Under the pieces are notes generated by a model that worked only from the letters and a program-made list of their open reading frames with translations, ran no database searches and was not told the origin of the DNA. DNA of 64,000 bases, taken from positions 1 to 64,000 of the forward strand of contig DASVDQ010000021.1 in NCBI GenBank assembly GCA_036381035.1. The letters run 5' to 3'. Source of the stretch: Trueperaceae bacterium (GTDB taxonomy: Bacteria; Deinococcota; Deinococci; Deinococcales; Trueperaceae). Position 1 is the stretch's first letter. Every line of letters starts with the position of its first letter. Shown here one piece after another: positions 47,814-55,898 of this stretch. A program made the translations under genes and the position numbers.

Positions 47814-49589
47814 GTGCTCCAGCGCGCGCAGCGCCCCGTCCAGCGGCTCGGCCGCGCGTCCGCGGCGCTGGCCGCGGCCCTCTGGCTGTCCTCGTGCGCC
47901 GCGCCCGGCACCCAGCCCGGGCCGGTCACCGCGGTCACCGTCACCGCCGTGCCGGCGGGGGTCGTGGTCGCGTGGTCGGGGGGCGAGGGCGCTTCCGGGT
48001 TCGTCGTCTACCGCGCCCCCGCCGGCGAGGGGATGACCGAGCTCGCGCGCGTGCCCGGAGCCGCCAGGAAGCACGCCGACTACACCGCCGAGCCCGGCGT
48101 CGCCTACGCCTACGCGGTCGCCGCCGTCGGCCCGGGCGGCCCCGGCGAGCACGTGGTCCAGGAGGCCGGTCCCGTCGCCGCGCTGCCCGGCGCGCGCCTG
48201 ACCGTGGACGTCGACGGGCCCGGCACGGTCGTTGTCGAGGGGCCGGCCGGACCCGTCACCTGCAGCGAGGACTGCGTGGTGGGCTTCGAGCCGGGGTCCG
48301 AGGCCTCCCTGGCCGGCGTCGACGGCGACCTCGCGTTCGCCGGCTTCGGGGAGCCGTGCCCGCCGACGCCCGAGTGCCTCCTCACCGTGGATGAGGACAT
48401 CAGCGTCGAGGCCCTCTTCCGCGCCCACGTGCTGCGCCTGAGCCTCGACGGCGACGCCCCCGTGAGCGTGACCTTCTCCCCTCCCGACGACAGGGGCCAC
48501 GACGCCTGCCAGGTGCGCCCCGACGCCGACTGCCTCCTCGGCTTCACCTACACGGCCGGGAGCACCCTGCAGGTCAGCGTGAACGCGGCCCCGGTCGACC
48601 CTGACGCCGCCCGGGTACTCGGCCTGGCCGGGGACTGCGAGACGAGCCAGCGCTTCTGCGTCGCCGACCTCGGCGGCGCCGCGTCGGTGGCGGTGATCGC
48701 CGCCGTGACGCCGGTGGCCGTGCCGGACGACTTCGCGGTCAGGGCCGACAGCGCCTACGACGTCGGCGCGCCCGGCGTGCTGGCCAACGACGAGGTCGGC
48801 GGGACGGCTCGCGTCGAGCTCGTGGAGTTCGCGGGCCCGGGCCAGCTCCATCTCGGCGCCGACGGGTCGTTCAGCTACTCCCCGCCCGCTCGTCCGCCCG
48901 AGAACGTGACGTTCTCGTACCGGGTGCGCGGCGCCCACGACGTGGCCGGACCCGCCGCCGAGGTGGGCCTCGCGCTCGTGCCGCCTCCCCGCGCGGCGCC
49001 GGACGAGTACGCGACGGCCGAGGACGCCGACCTGAGCGTGCCCGCGCCCGGGGTGCTGGCGAACGACGCGGCGGACGGCGAGGTCGAGGTCGAGCTGGTG
49101 GCGGCCGACGGCCACGGCGAGGTCGACCTCGCCCCCGACGGCTCGTTCGTGTTCCGTCCGGGGCCCGACGACGTGAGGCCCTACGGCTTCACCTACCGCG
49201 TCAGGAACGAGCTGGGCGCCGTCAGCGAGGAGGCGACCGTGACCGTCGCCGTGGCGCCCGTCAACGACCCGCCCTCGTTCGCGCTGCTGCAGGAGACGGT
49301 GAGCGCTCGGCCCGGCCAGGCGGTGACGGTGGAGGGGTTCGCCCACGACGTCTCGCCAGGGGGCGGCGAGGACGAGGCGGGCCAGGGCCTGCGGTTCCTC
49401 GTGAACTGGCACGAGGGCGACAGGCCGCCGTTCTTCCCGGCGCCCTCGATAGACGGCCAGGGGACGCTGCGGTTCACCGGCTTCGGGACCGGGTCCGCGA
49501 CGTTCGAGGTCGTGCTGCGGGACTCGGGCGGGGCGGGCGGCGGACCGGCGCGGTCGGAGCCGCGCTACTTCACGATCACGCTGCAGTAG
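47814..49589 (+). CDS. Surface lipoprotein with FnIII and Ig/cadherin-like repeats
   Basis: A 591-residue lipoprotein (lipobox LWLSSCAA at about residue 28). Residues about 38-125 are fibronectin type III-like (VAWSGGEGASGFVVYRAP). A Cys-containing beta domain follows (about 130-300), with four or more cysteine pairs. Two tandem VCBS/cadherin-like repeats (about 300-480) share the pattern APGVLAND and YRVR. A final beta sandwich ends at YFTITLQ. An adhesive or structural envelope role is likely. GTG 47814 has GGGAGG eight bases upstream. Confidence 0.75.
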   Translation: MLQRAQRPVQRLGRASAALAAALWLSSCAAPGTQPGPVTAVTVTAVPAGVVVAWSGGEGASGFVVYRAPAGEGMTELARVPGAARKHADYTAEPGVAYAYAVAAVGPGGPGEHVVQEAGPVAALPGARLTVDVDGPGTVVVEGPAGPVTCSEDCVVGFEPGSEASLAGVDGDLAFAGFGEPCPPTPECLLTVDEDISVEALFRAHVLRLSLDGDAPVSVTFSPPDDRGHDACQVRPDADCLLGFTYTAGSTLQVSVNAAPVDPDAARVLGLAGDCETSQRFCVADLGGAASVAVIAAVTPVAVPDDFAVRADSAYDVGAPGVLANDEVGGTARVELVEFAGPGQLHLGADGSFSYSPPARPPENVTFSYRVRGAHDVAGPAAEVGLALVPPPRAAPDEYATAEDADLSVPAPGVLANDAADGEVEVELVAADGHGEVDLAPDGSFVFRPGPDDVRPYGFTYRVRNELGAVSEEATVTVAVAPVNDPPSFALLQETVSARPGQAVTVEGFAHDVSPGGGEDEAGQGLRFLVNWHEGDRPPFFPAPSIDGQGTLRFTGFGTGSATFEVVLRDSGGAGGGPARSEPRYFTITLQ

Positions 49590-49617
49590 GGCGCTCGAAC
49601 CGCGGACGCCTCGGCGG

Positions 49618-50748
49618 TCAGCCGGGGTCGCCGGGCGGTCCCTGCGGACCCTGCGGTCCCTGAGGACCCGGCGGGCCCTCGGGGCCGGGCGGACCCTGCG
49701 GACCAGGGGGGCCCTCTGGTCCCGGCGGACCCTGCGGTCCGGGCGGGCCCGGCGGACCTTGCGGTCCGGGCGGGCCGGCCGGGCCCCGTTCGCCGCGGCA
49801 GTCGAGGACGCCCACCACGCCGTCGGCGTCGAGGTCCTCGCCGAGGTCGGGCGCGCCGTCGGCGTCGAGGTCCCAACAGGCCGTGCCGGGCTCGCCCGCC
49901 GGACCGGGCGGTCCGGGCGGGCCGGGCGGGCCCGCCTCGCCGGGCTCCCCTGGCGGACCCTGCTCGCCCGGCGCTCCGGGCGCTCCCGGGAGACCTAGCG
50001 GCCCGCGCTCGCCCGGGGGCCCCGGCGGTCCCGGGGGACCCGCGGGACCCGGCGCCCCGTCGGCACCGCGGCAGTCGCGGACGCTCACGACCCCGTCGCC
50101 GTCCCGGTCCTCGCCCGGGCCGGCCTGCCCGTCGCCGTCGACGTCCCAGCACGCGACGCCGGGAGGGCCCGCCGGTCCGGGCGGGCCGGGCGGACCCGCG
50201 GGGCCGACGAACTCGCCGGCGGCCATGGCGTCGAGCACGGCCTGGAGTCGGCTCCCGAGCGCGTCGACGCGCTCGTACAGCCTCTCCTCGCCGCAGACGA
50301 CCTTCTCCATCGCGAGGTCCAGGGCCCTGTCGAGGAGCAGCGCCGTCTGGTAGCCGGTGAGGAACGCGTCGCCGTGGAACTCGCCCGACGGGAACGCGAC
50401 GCCCACGCCGAGCGACGCGACGCGCTCCACCGAGGAGCGCGCCCAGTGGTCCGCGGGCACGTCGGCGAAGCCGAACCCCTGGTCGGGCCCGGCCACGAGC
50501 TGGTCGGGGCAGCCGGTGGCGGCGTCGACGCGGGAGAGCATGCGGTCGACGAGCACCGCGGCCTGGTAGCCCGTGAGCGAGCCCCCGCCGAGGAAGGAGC
50601 CGTCGGGGAAGGTGACGTCGACGCCCTTCTCGCCGAGGCCGCGCACGGCGTCGCGGCCCCACTGGACGTCGCCCTGGGTCAGGCCGAACGTGGCCAGGAC
50701 GAGGAGGAGCGCCGTCGGTAGGAGCCTGCCCGTGAACCTCGCACGCAT
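49618..50748 (-). CDS. SLH-collagen-EF-hand surface protein, short paralogue
   Basis: A 376-residue secreted protein. After a signal peptide ([18 protein letters not shown]) come two SLH-type repeats (about 30-140; [20 protein letters not shown] and [12 protein letters not shown]). A short helix precedes three Gly-X-Y collagen blocks of about 6, 21 and 19 triplets. The blocks are separated by two inserts with Cys-bracketed EF-hand loops ([15 protein letters not shown] and [28 protein letters not shown] and [13 protein letters not shown]). The protein ends inside the last collagen block without a cap. ATG 50748 follows TACCCT by five bases. It is a tandem paralogue of the upstream gene. Confidence 0.85.
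   Translation of the reverse strand: MRARFTGRLLPTALLLVLATFGLTQGDVQWGRDAVRGLGEKGVDVTFPDGSFLGGGSLTGYQAAVLVDRMLSRVDAATGCPDQLVAGPDQGFGFADVPADHWARSSVERVASLGVGVAFPSGEFHGDAFLTGYQTALLLDRALDLAMEKVVCGEERLYERVDALGSRLQAVLDAMAAGEFVGPAGPPGPPGPAGPPGVACWDVDGDGQAGPGEDRDGDGVVSVRDCRGADGAPGPAGPPGPPGPPGERGPLGLPGAPGAPGEQGPPGEPGEAGPPGPPGPPGPAGEPGTACWDLDADGAPDLGEDLDADGVVGVLDCRGERGPAGPPGPQGPPGPPGPQGPPGPEGPPGPQGPPGPEGPPGPQGPQGPQGPPGDPG
49794..49886 (-). other. Cys-bracketed double EF-hand loop module 2 of short paralogue
   Basis: Encodes about 28 residues: [15 protein letters not shown] then [13 protein letters not shown]. Both loops have Asp at positions 1, 3 and 5, Gly at 6 and an acidic residue at 12. The module interrupts the collagen repeat. 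Confidence 0.7.
50069..50157 (-). other. Cys-bracketed double EF-hand loop module 1 of short paralogue
   Basis: Encodes [15 protein letters not shown] then [13 protein letters not shown]. The loop geometry (acidic at 1, 3, 5 and 12, Gly at 6) is that of calcium-binding EF-hand loops, but there is no room for flanking helices. Confidence 0.7.
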
Positions 50749-50753
50749 GGCCC

Positions 50754-50759
50754 AGGGTA
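50754..50759 (-). promoter_or_regulatory. -10 hexamer TACCCT of short SLH-collagen gene
   Basis: TACCCT on the minus strand ends five bases before ATG 50748. This suggests the short paralogue can be transcribed on its own, not only from the upstream paralogue. Confidence 0.45.
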
Positions 50760-50817
50760 GAGGAAGCGGCGCGCGGGCCGATGTGCCGCCCGCGCGCGCT
50801 CTCGCGTCCCCGGGCCG

Positions 50818-52449
50818 CTAACCTCCGCCCGGCCCCCGCGCGGTGAGCTCCAGGCTCGGCAGCGGCTCGATCACGTAGTCGACGCCCGGCGGCAGGCCGC
50901 CGGCGGCGCAGGCGGCCTGGACCGTCCCGATCACGGCGAATGCGTCGGCGTGGCCCGGCGCGGGCGCAGACGCCACCGTCGCTCCCGGCTGGCTCAGGGC
51001 CTCGGGGCACTCGCACACGCCCGGCTCGCCCTGCGGTCCGGGAGGACCGGGCGGACCGGGCGGACCCTCGGGGCCCGCCTCGCCCTGGTCGCCCTTGGGT
51101 CCCGGCGGGCCAGGCTCACCGTCCTCGCCCGGGTCTCCCTTGTCGCCCTTGGGACCTGGCGGGCCTTCGGGACCACGCGGACCCGGCGGACCCTCCTCGC
51201 CCTGCGGACCCTCCTCGCCCTGGTCGCCCTTGGGACCGGGCGGTCCCTCGGGCCCCGCCGGACCAGGCGGACCTGCCTCGCCCTGCGGACCCGGAGGGCC
51301 CATCGGGCCCGGGTCGCCCTGCGGGCCCGGCGGACCCTGCTCGCCCTGCGGACCGGGCGGGCCCTGCTCGCCCTGCGCCCCCGGCGCTCCGGGAGGACCC
51401 GGCGGGCCCATCTCGCCCGCGGGCCCCGGCGGTCCGGGCGGGCCCATGGGTCCCTCATCGCCCTGCGGCCCGGGGGGTCCTGGCGGACCGACGCAGTCGC
51501 TCGCCCCGACGACCCCGTCGAGGTCGACGTCCTCGCCCTCGCTGGGCAGGCCGTCGCCGTCGCTGTCCCAGCACGCCAGCCCGTCGCGTCCGTCGGCGCC
51601 GGGAGGCCCCGGCGGCCCGGCGGGACCGGGCGGGCCCGCCTCGCCCTGAGGCCCGGGCGGTCCGGGCGGACCCGCGGCGCCCACCTCGCCCGGCGCGCCC
51701 GCCGGGCCGACTGGGCCCTCGGGCCCGGCAGGACCGACGGGGCCCGGGGGACCGGGCTCTCCCGCCGGGCCAGGAGGACCCGGAGGTCCCGCGGGACCCT
51801 CGGGCCCGGGGGGACCCTCGGCGCCAGCCTCCCCGGGCGGGCCTGGCGGTCCCGGAGGCCCGGGCGGGCCCGTCTCGCCCTGAGGCCCCGGCGGCCCGGG
51901 AGGCCCCTGCAGCGCTCCCTCGGCGATGGCCGCCCGCACCGACTGGACCTCGGCGCTCATCTCGCCGAGACGGTCGGCGACGCTCGCCTCGCCGCACCCG
52001 ACCTTGGCGTCGATCGCCGACACCGCGCCGGCGATCAGCGCCGCCGTCTGGAAGCCCGTGAGGAACTCGTCACCGTTCAGGCGCCCGTCGGGGAACGCCT
52101 CCTGCACGCCCAGCGCCGCCACGCGCGCCGCGGCGCCGGCCGCCCAATGGTCCTCCGGCACGTCGCTGAACGCGAAACCGGTGTCGGGTAGCCCGGCCAT
52201 GGCGTCGGTGCAGCCGGTGGCCGCGTCGGCGCGCGCCAGCAGCCTGTCGACGAGCACCGCCGCCTGGTAGCCGGTCACGGCGCCCTCGCCCAGGAACGAG
52301 CCGTCGGGGAAGCCGAGGTCGAAACCGGCCTCGCCCAGCTGCCCCAGCGCCTCGCGACCCCAGTCGGGCCCGCCACCGTCCTGGCTCGAGCCGATGGCCA
52401 GCAGCGCTAGGGCGGCCAAGGCGGCCGTCAACGGTCGAAGCCTTCGCAT
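50818..52449 (-). CDS. SLH-collagen-EF-hand surface protein, long paralogue
   Basis: A 543-residue secreted protein. Signal peptide ([17 protein letters not shown]), two SLH-type repeats (about 30-140, with [20 protein letters not shown] and [24 protein letters not shown]), then a collagen block of about 37 Gly-X-Y triplets. One Cys-bracketed double EF-hand loop follows ([28 protein letters not shown]), then a second collagen block of about 52 triplets rich in [14 protein letters not shown] and similar charged triplets. A 65-residue C-terminal domain starts with CECPEALS. Start ATG 52449 or GTG 52455. A 20-bp palindrome lies upstream. Likely function: surface-anchored trimeric stalk. Confidence 0.87.
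   Translation of the reverse strand: MRRLRPLTAALAALALLAIGSSQDGGGPDWGREALGQLGEAGFDLGFPDGSFLGEGAVTGYQAAVLVDRLLARADAATGCTDAMAGLPDTGFAFSDVPEDHWAAGAAARVAALGVQEAFPDGRLNGDEFLTGFQTAALIAGAVSAIDAKVGCGEASVADRLGEMSAEVQSVRAAIAEGALQGPPGPPGPQGETGPPGPPGPPGPPGEAGAEGPPGPEGPAGPPGPPGPAGEPGPPGPVGPAGPEGPVGPAGAPGEVGAAGPPGPPGPQGEAGPPGPAGPPGPPGADGRDGLACWDSDGDGLPSEGEDVDLDGVVGASDCVGPPGPPGPQGDEGPMGPPGPPGPAGEMGPPGPPGAPGAQGEQGPPGPQGEQGPPGPQGDPGPMGPPGPQGEAGPPGPAGPEGPPGPKGDQGEEGPQGEEGPPGPRGPEGPPGPKGDKGDPGEDGEPGPPGPKGDQGEAGPEGPPGPPGPPGPQGEPGVCECPEALSQPGATVASAPAPGHADAFAVIGTVQAACAAGGLPPGVDYVIEPLPSLELTARGPGGG
51490..51579 (-). other. Cys-bracketed double EF-hand loop module of long paralogue
   Basis: Encodes [15 protein letters not shown] then [13 protein letters not shown] between two collagen blocks. 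All positions expected for two calcium-binding loops are acidic or Gly. Confidence 0.7.
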
Positions 52450-52465
52450 CCGCACCTGCCGATCC

Positions 52466-52485
52466 CGCCGCCGGGCCCGGCGGCG
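52466..52485. promoter_or_regulatory. Perfect 20-bp palindrome upstream of long SLH-collagen gene
   Basis: CGCCGCCGGG is followed directly by its complement, 17 bases before ATG 52449. It could be an operator or, in the mRNA, a hairpin close to the ribosome site; pure G/C composition makes chance more likely than for the dps palindrome. Confidence 0.4.
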
Positions 52486-52542
52486 TCATGCGCTCATGAT
52501 TAGGCCTCCCCCATGTGAACCCGTCTACGGAACGCACGGCGC

Positions 52543-52548
52543 TAACCT
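52543..52548 (+). promoter_or_regulatory. -10 hexamer TAACCT of TPR protein gene (leaderless)
   Basis: TAACCT, then six bases, then GTG 52555. No Shine-Dalgarno. Confidence 0.5.
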
Positions 52549-52554
52549 TTACCC

Positions 52555-54426
52555 GTGTCCCACCGTCGGCTCAGACACGCCTCGCTGCCCGCGCTGGCGC
52601 TGGCCTGGGCCCTCTCCGCGGCGCTGGCTCAGGGCGCGCTGCCCGAGGAGGCCGCCGCGGCCCTGCGCGCCGGCCAGGCGGCCGCCGCCGAGGCCGTGGC
52701 CACCTACGAGGCCCACTTCCCCGACCAGCCGCTGTGGCGCGAGGCCATCGCGCAGGGCGAGCGCGCGCGCTCGCTGGCTCCCGACCGACTCGAGCCGCTG
52801 CGGTTCCTGGCGCAGGTCTACGGGATCACGGGCTGGACGTCGCGCACCTGGGAGGCGTGGCAGGCCTACCTCGAGCTGGGCGGCACGCTCGACGCGCGCG
52901 CCCGTGCCGACGCGGCCCGCGCCGCGCTCGTCCTCGGCTACCAGGCGTTCACGGCCGGGGCCATGGAGAGGGCGCGGGAGCTGCTGGAGGCGAGCCACGA
53001 CCTCGTGCCCGACGACCTGACCACGGTCACCTACCTGGGCCAGGCGCGGCTGCAGACGGGCGACGTGGAGGGCGCGATACCGCTGCTCGAGGTCGCCGCC
53101 GAGACCTACCCGCAGCTCAGGCCGACCCTGCAGAGGGCCGCCCTCGGCGCCGAGCACGGCCTCGGCGCGGCCGACGCGTTCCTGGCGGCGGAGCGCGAGT
53201 TCGCGCGGGACAACATGGCCGGCGCCCTCTCGCTCTACGTGGCTGCCATGCAGGGAGACCCGGGCTTCGTCGAGGCCATCAAGGGCGCCGCCGAGGCCAA
53301 CGCCGCCCTGGGCCGCGCCGACGAGGCGCGGCGGCTGTGGGAGCGTGCGCTGGAGGTGGACCCGGGCGACGCGGAGGTGCAGGCGGTGCTGGCCAGGCTC
53401 GACGCCGCGGCCGAGGCCGCGGACGTCGCCGCCCAGGCGGCTCAGGAGGCGCAGGCCGCCGCCGAGGCGGAGGCGGCCGCGCAGGCGGCGGCCGAGGCCG
53501 AGGCGCCGCCGGTGGTGCTGGCGCCGCCGGGCGCCCAGCCGCCCGGCGCGGCTCCTGGGGGTCCGGCGGACGAGGGGCCGGAGGACGCGGGGCCGCCGGC
53601 GGAGGAGCCGGAGGACGTCGAGGCCCAGCCGCCCGCCGAGGAGCCGCCAGTGGCTGAAGAGCCCGCCGAGGAGCCGCCAGTGGCCGAGCCTCCCGCGGAG
53701 GAGCCCCCCGTGGCCGAGGAGCCCGCGGAGGAGCCGCCGGCCGAGGAACCTCCGGTCGCCGAGGAGCCGGAGGAGCCCCCGGTCGAGGAGCCGCCCGTGG
53801 CGGAGGAGCCGGAGGAGGAGCCCCCGGTCGCCGAGGAGCCTCCCGCCGAGGAGCCCGGGGAAGATGGCCTCGCCGCGGTGCCGCCCGCACCCGCGCCACG
53901 GCCCGCGCCGGGGCTGGGGGGCGCCCAGACGCTGGCCCTCGTCGACGCGACGATCAGTCCGCGGCCCGTGGAGCAGGGCGGCGAGGGGGCCTTCACGTTC
54001 CTGGAGGCGCCCGCCGCCGCGGTGGGCGACCTGGGCGCCTACGGCCAGGGCACCCTGCACGTGCAGGTCGAGCTGCTCGAGAAGCCGACCGACGACCCCG
54101 TGCTCGTGCAGCTGTGCCTGGTGCCAGACGACCTGATCACGGTGCGTCCCGCCTGCAGCGAGCCGAGCGCGCTGCGCCTCGAGGGCGAGGGCGTGGTCAG
54201 CGCCGCGCAGAGCGTGGCCGGCATGGAGGGCGCCGCGGCCATCGACTGGTCGCAGGGCATGGCCCAGGTCCTCGTCGTGCTGCGCGACGCAGCCGGACGC
54301 CCGCTCGACGCCCGCTACGCCTACGACGAGCAGGGACGCCCGCTCGACGTCGCCGCCTACTACCCGATGAGCCTACGCGTGCGCGCCGCGCTGGTACCGG
54401 CGGGCGGCACGTTCACCGGCTGGTGA
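52555..54426 (+). CDS. Secreted TPR protein with Pro/Glu repeat linker
   Basis: A 623-residue exported protein. After a signal peptide (LPALALAWALSAALAQG) come about five TPR-like helical repeats (residues 30-290; ALGRADEARRLWERALEVDP is the clearest). An Ala/Glu helix leads to a linker of about 110 residues built from imperfect PPVAEEPAEE repeats (about 335-440). The C-terminal 160 residues form a beta-rich domain (TLHVQVELLEKPTDDPVLVQ) of unknown family. The PE-rich rod could span or attach to the wall. GTG 52555 is leaderless. It is divergent from the collagen genes. Confidence 0.75.
   Translation: MSHRRLRHASLPALALAWALSAALAQGALPEEAAAALRAGQAAAAEAVATYEAHFPDQPLWREAIAQGERARSLAPDRLEPLRFLAQVYGITGWTSRTWEAWQAYLELGGTLDARARADAARAALVLGYQAFTAGAMERARELLEASHDLVPDDLTTVTYLGQARLQTGDVEGAIPLLEVAAETYPQLRPTLQRAALGAEHGLGAADAFLAAEREFARDNMAGALSLYVAAMQGDPGFVEAIKGAAEANAALGRADEARRLWERALEVDPGDAEVQAVLARLDAAAEAADVAAQAAQEAQAAAEAEAAAQAAAEAEAPPVVLAPPGAQPPGAAPGGPADEGPEDAGPPAEEPEDVEAQPPAEEPPVAEEPAEEPPVAEPPAEEPPVAEEPAEEPPAEEPPVAEEPEEPPVEEPPVAEEPEEEPPVAEEPPAEEPGEDGLAAVPPAPAPRPAPGLGGAQTLALVDATISPRPVEQGGEGAFTFLEAPAAAVGDLGAYGQGTLHVQVELLEKPTDDPVLVQLCLVPDDLITVRPACSEPSALRLEGEGVVSAAQSVAGMEGAAAIDWSQGMAQVLVVLRDAAGRPLDARYAYDEQGRPLDVAAYYPMSLRVRAALVPAGGTFTGW
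53640..53860 (+). repeat. Pro/Glu-rich coding repeat in TPR protein
   Basis: Imperfect tandem units of roughly 21-33 bases encode PPVAEEPAEE-like segments. Such tracts change length readily by slippage or recombination. Confidence 0.7.
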
Positions 54427-54517
54427 GGGCCGCGCGCTGCGCCCGCCGGCCCCGGGTCGGCGACGGGACGGCTCGGCGCTCGGGCGGCCGCCACGCGGCT
54501 ACCGGGCGGACCGGACC

Positions 54518-55873
54518 TCAGCGACCCACGCCCACGTAGTCGAGGCCGGCAGCCCTCACGGCGTGCGGCTGGAGGTAGTTGCGCGCGTCGAGGAGGAGCG
54601 TCCCGCGCATGCGCCGCTTCAGGGCGGCGAGGTCGAGCTGCCTGAACTGCGGCCAGTCGGTGACGAGGACGAGCGCGTCGCAGCCCACGGCCAGGCACTC
54701 GGGGTCGCGGCAGTACTCGACGGGCAGGTCCGGGTGGAGGCGCCTGGCGTTGTCCATCGCCACGGGGTCGTAGACCTTGACGATGGCGCCGCGGTCGGCG
54801 AGCTGCTCGATCAGCGTGAGCGCGGGCGAGTCGCGCAGGTCGTCGGTGTTGCCCTTGAAGGCGAGCCCCAGGAGGCCGATCGTCGTGCCGCGCAGGACCT
54901 TGAGGTGGTGCTGCAGCTTCTCGACGATGAACTGGCGCTGTCGCCGGTTGACCTCGATCGCCGAGCGGACGATGGGCATCGTGTAGTCGTAGCTCGCGGC
55001 CAGGGCGAGCACGGCGGCCGTGTCCTTGCCGAAGCAGGAGCCGCCCCAGCCGATCCCGGCGTGGAGGAACCGCGGGCCGATGCGCTGGTCGAGGCCGATG
55101 GCGCGGGCGACCTCGGTGATGTCGGCGCCGACCATCTCGGCGAGCTGGGAGAACTCGTTGATGAAGCTGATCTTCGTGGCGAGGAACGCGTTGGCCGCGT
55201 ACTTGGTGAGCTCGGCGCTGGTGGCCGACGTCGTGATCAGCGGCGGCAGCTCGTAGCGCTCGGGCCGCGGCGTGCCCGGCGGCGGGTCGAACGTCTGCTC
55301 GAGGATCGGTTGGTACAGCTCGCGGAGCAGGCCGACGGCGAACGGGTCCTCGGCGCCGATGACGATGCGGTCCGGGTAGAACGTGTCGTGGACCGCCTTG
55401 CCCTCGGCCAGGAACTCGGGGTTCGACGCCACGTGCACCGCGGCCGTCACCCCGCGCGCCTCCAGGCACCGCTTGATGATGCCCTCGACGTGGCGGGCGC
55501 TGCCCACGGGCACGGTGGACTTGTTCACCACCACCAGCCGCGCGCCCTCCTGGATCAGGTCGGCGACGTCCTTGGCGGCGGCGTCGACGTACCTCATGTC
55601 GGCGTCGCCGTTCTCCTTCGACGGCGTGCCCACGGCGATCATCACGACGCCCGTGCCGGCCAGGGGCGGGATGTCGGTCCGGAACGAGATGCTGCCGCTC
55701 ACGGCCTGCAGCAGCTCGGCGAGGCCGGCCTCGTGGATCGTGGGCTCGCCGCGGCCGAGGGCCTCCACGACGCGCTCCTGCTTGTCGACGCAGGTGACCC
55801 TGTGGCCGAGGTAGGCGAGCGCGGTCCCGGTGGTCAGGCCGACGTAGCCGGTGCCGATGATCGTTACGTTCAC
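54518..55873 (-). CDS. ugd: UDP-glucose 6-dehydrogenase
   Basis: Oxidises UDP-glucose to UDP-glucuronate for exopolysaccharide. The 451 residues show the NAD motif VTIIGTGYVGLTTGTAL, NKSTVPVGSA, SNPEFLAEGKA and the catalytic Cys in GWGGSCFGKDT, then the C-terminal LLGLAFKGNTDDLRDSP. GTG 55873 is preferred over ATG 55888 because GGAGG lies eight bases before it, inside the longer reading. It follows the Wzc-like gene, with 25 bases between. Confidence 0.93.
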   Translation of the reverse strand: MNVTIIGTGYVGLTTGTALAYLGHRVTCVDKQERVVEALGRGEPTIHEAGLAELLQAVSGSISFRTDIPPLAGTGVVMIAVGTPSKENGDADMRYVDAAAKDVADLIQEGARLVVVNKSTVPVGSARHVEGIIKRCLEARGVTAAVHVASNPEFLAEGKAVHDTFYPDRIVIGAEDPFAVGLLRELYQPILEQTFDPPPGTPRPERYELPPLITTSATSAELTKYAANAFLATKISFINEFSQLAEMVGADITEVARAIGLDQRIGPRFLHAGIGWGGSCFGKDTAAVLALAASYDYTMPIVRSAIEVNRRQRQFIVEKLQHHLKVLRGTTIGLLGLAFKGNTDDLRDSPALTLIEQLADRGAIVKVYDPVAMDNARRLHPDLPVEYCRDPECLAVGCDALVLVTDWPQFRQLDLAALKRRMRGTLLLDARNYLQPHAVRAAGLDYVGVGR

Positions 55874-55898
55874 CGCTTCTTCCTCCATGGGCCGCGGC

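Noticed and set aside
49640-52000. Repetitive GGNCCN tracts that look like a DNA repeat array or CRISPR
   Set aside because: The period is three codons of collagen triplets in one reading frame, with no constant repeat/spacer structure.
50950-52191. Plus-strand frames through the collagen genes (for example GPGGPGGP-type and RTRRT-type proteins)
   Set aside because: Reverse-strand translations of Gly-X-Y repeats stay open by composition; only the minus-strand frame has a signal peptide and SLH domains.
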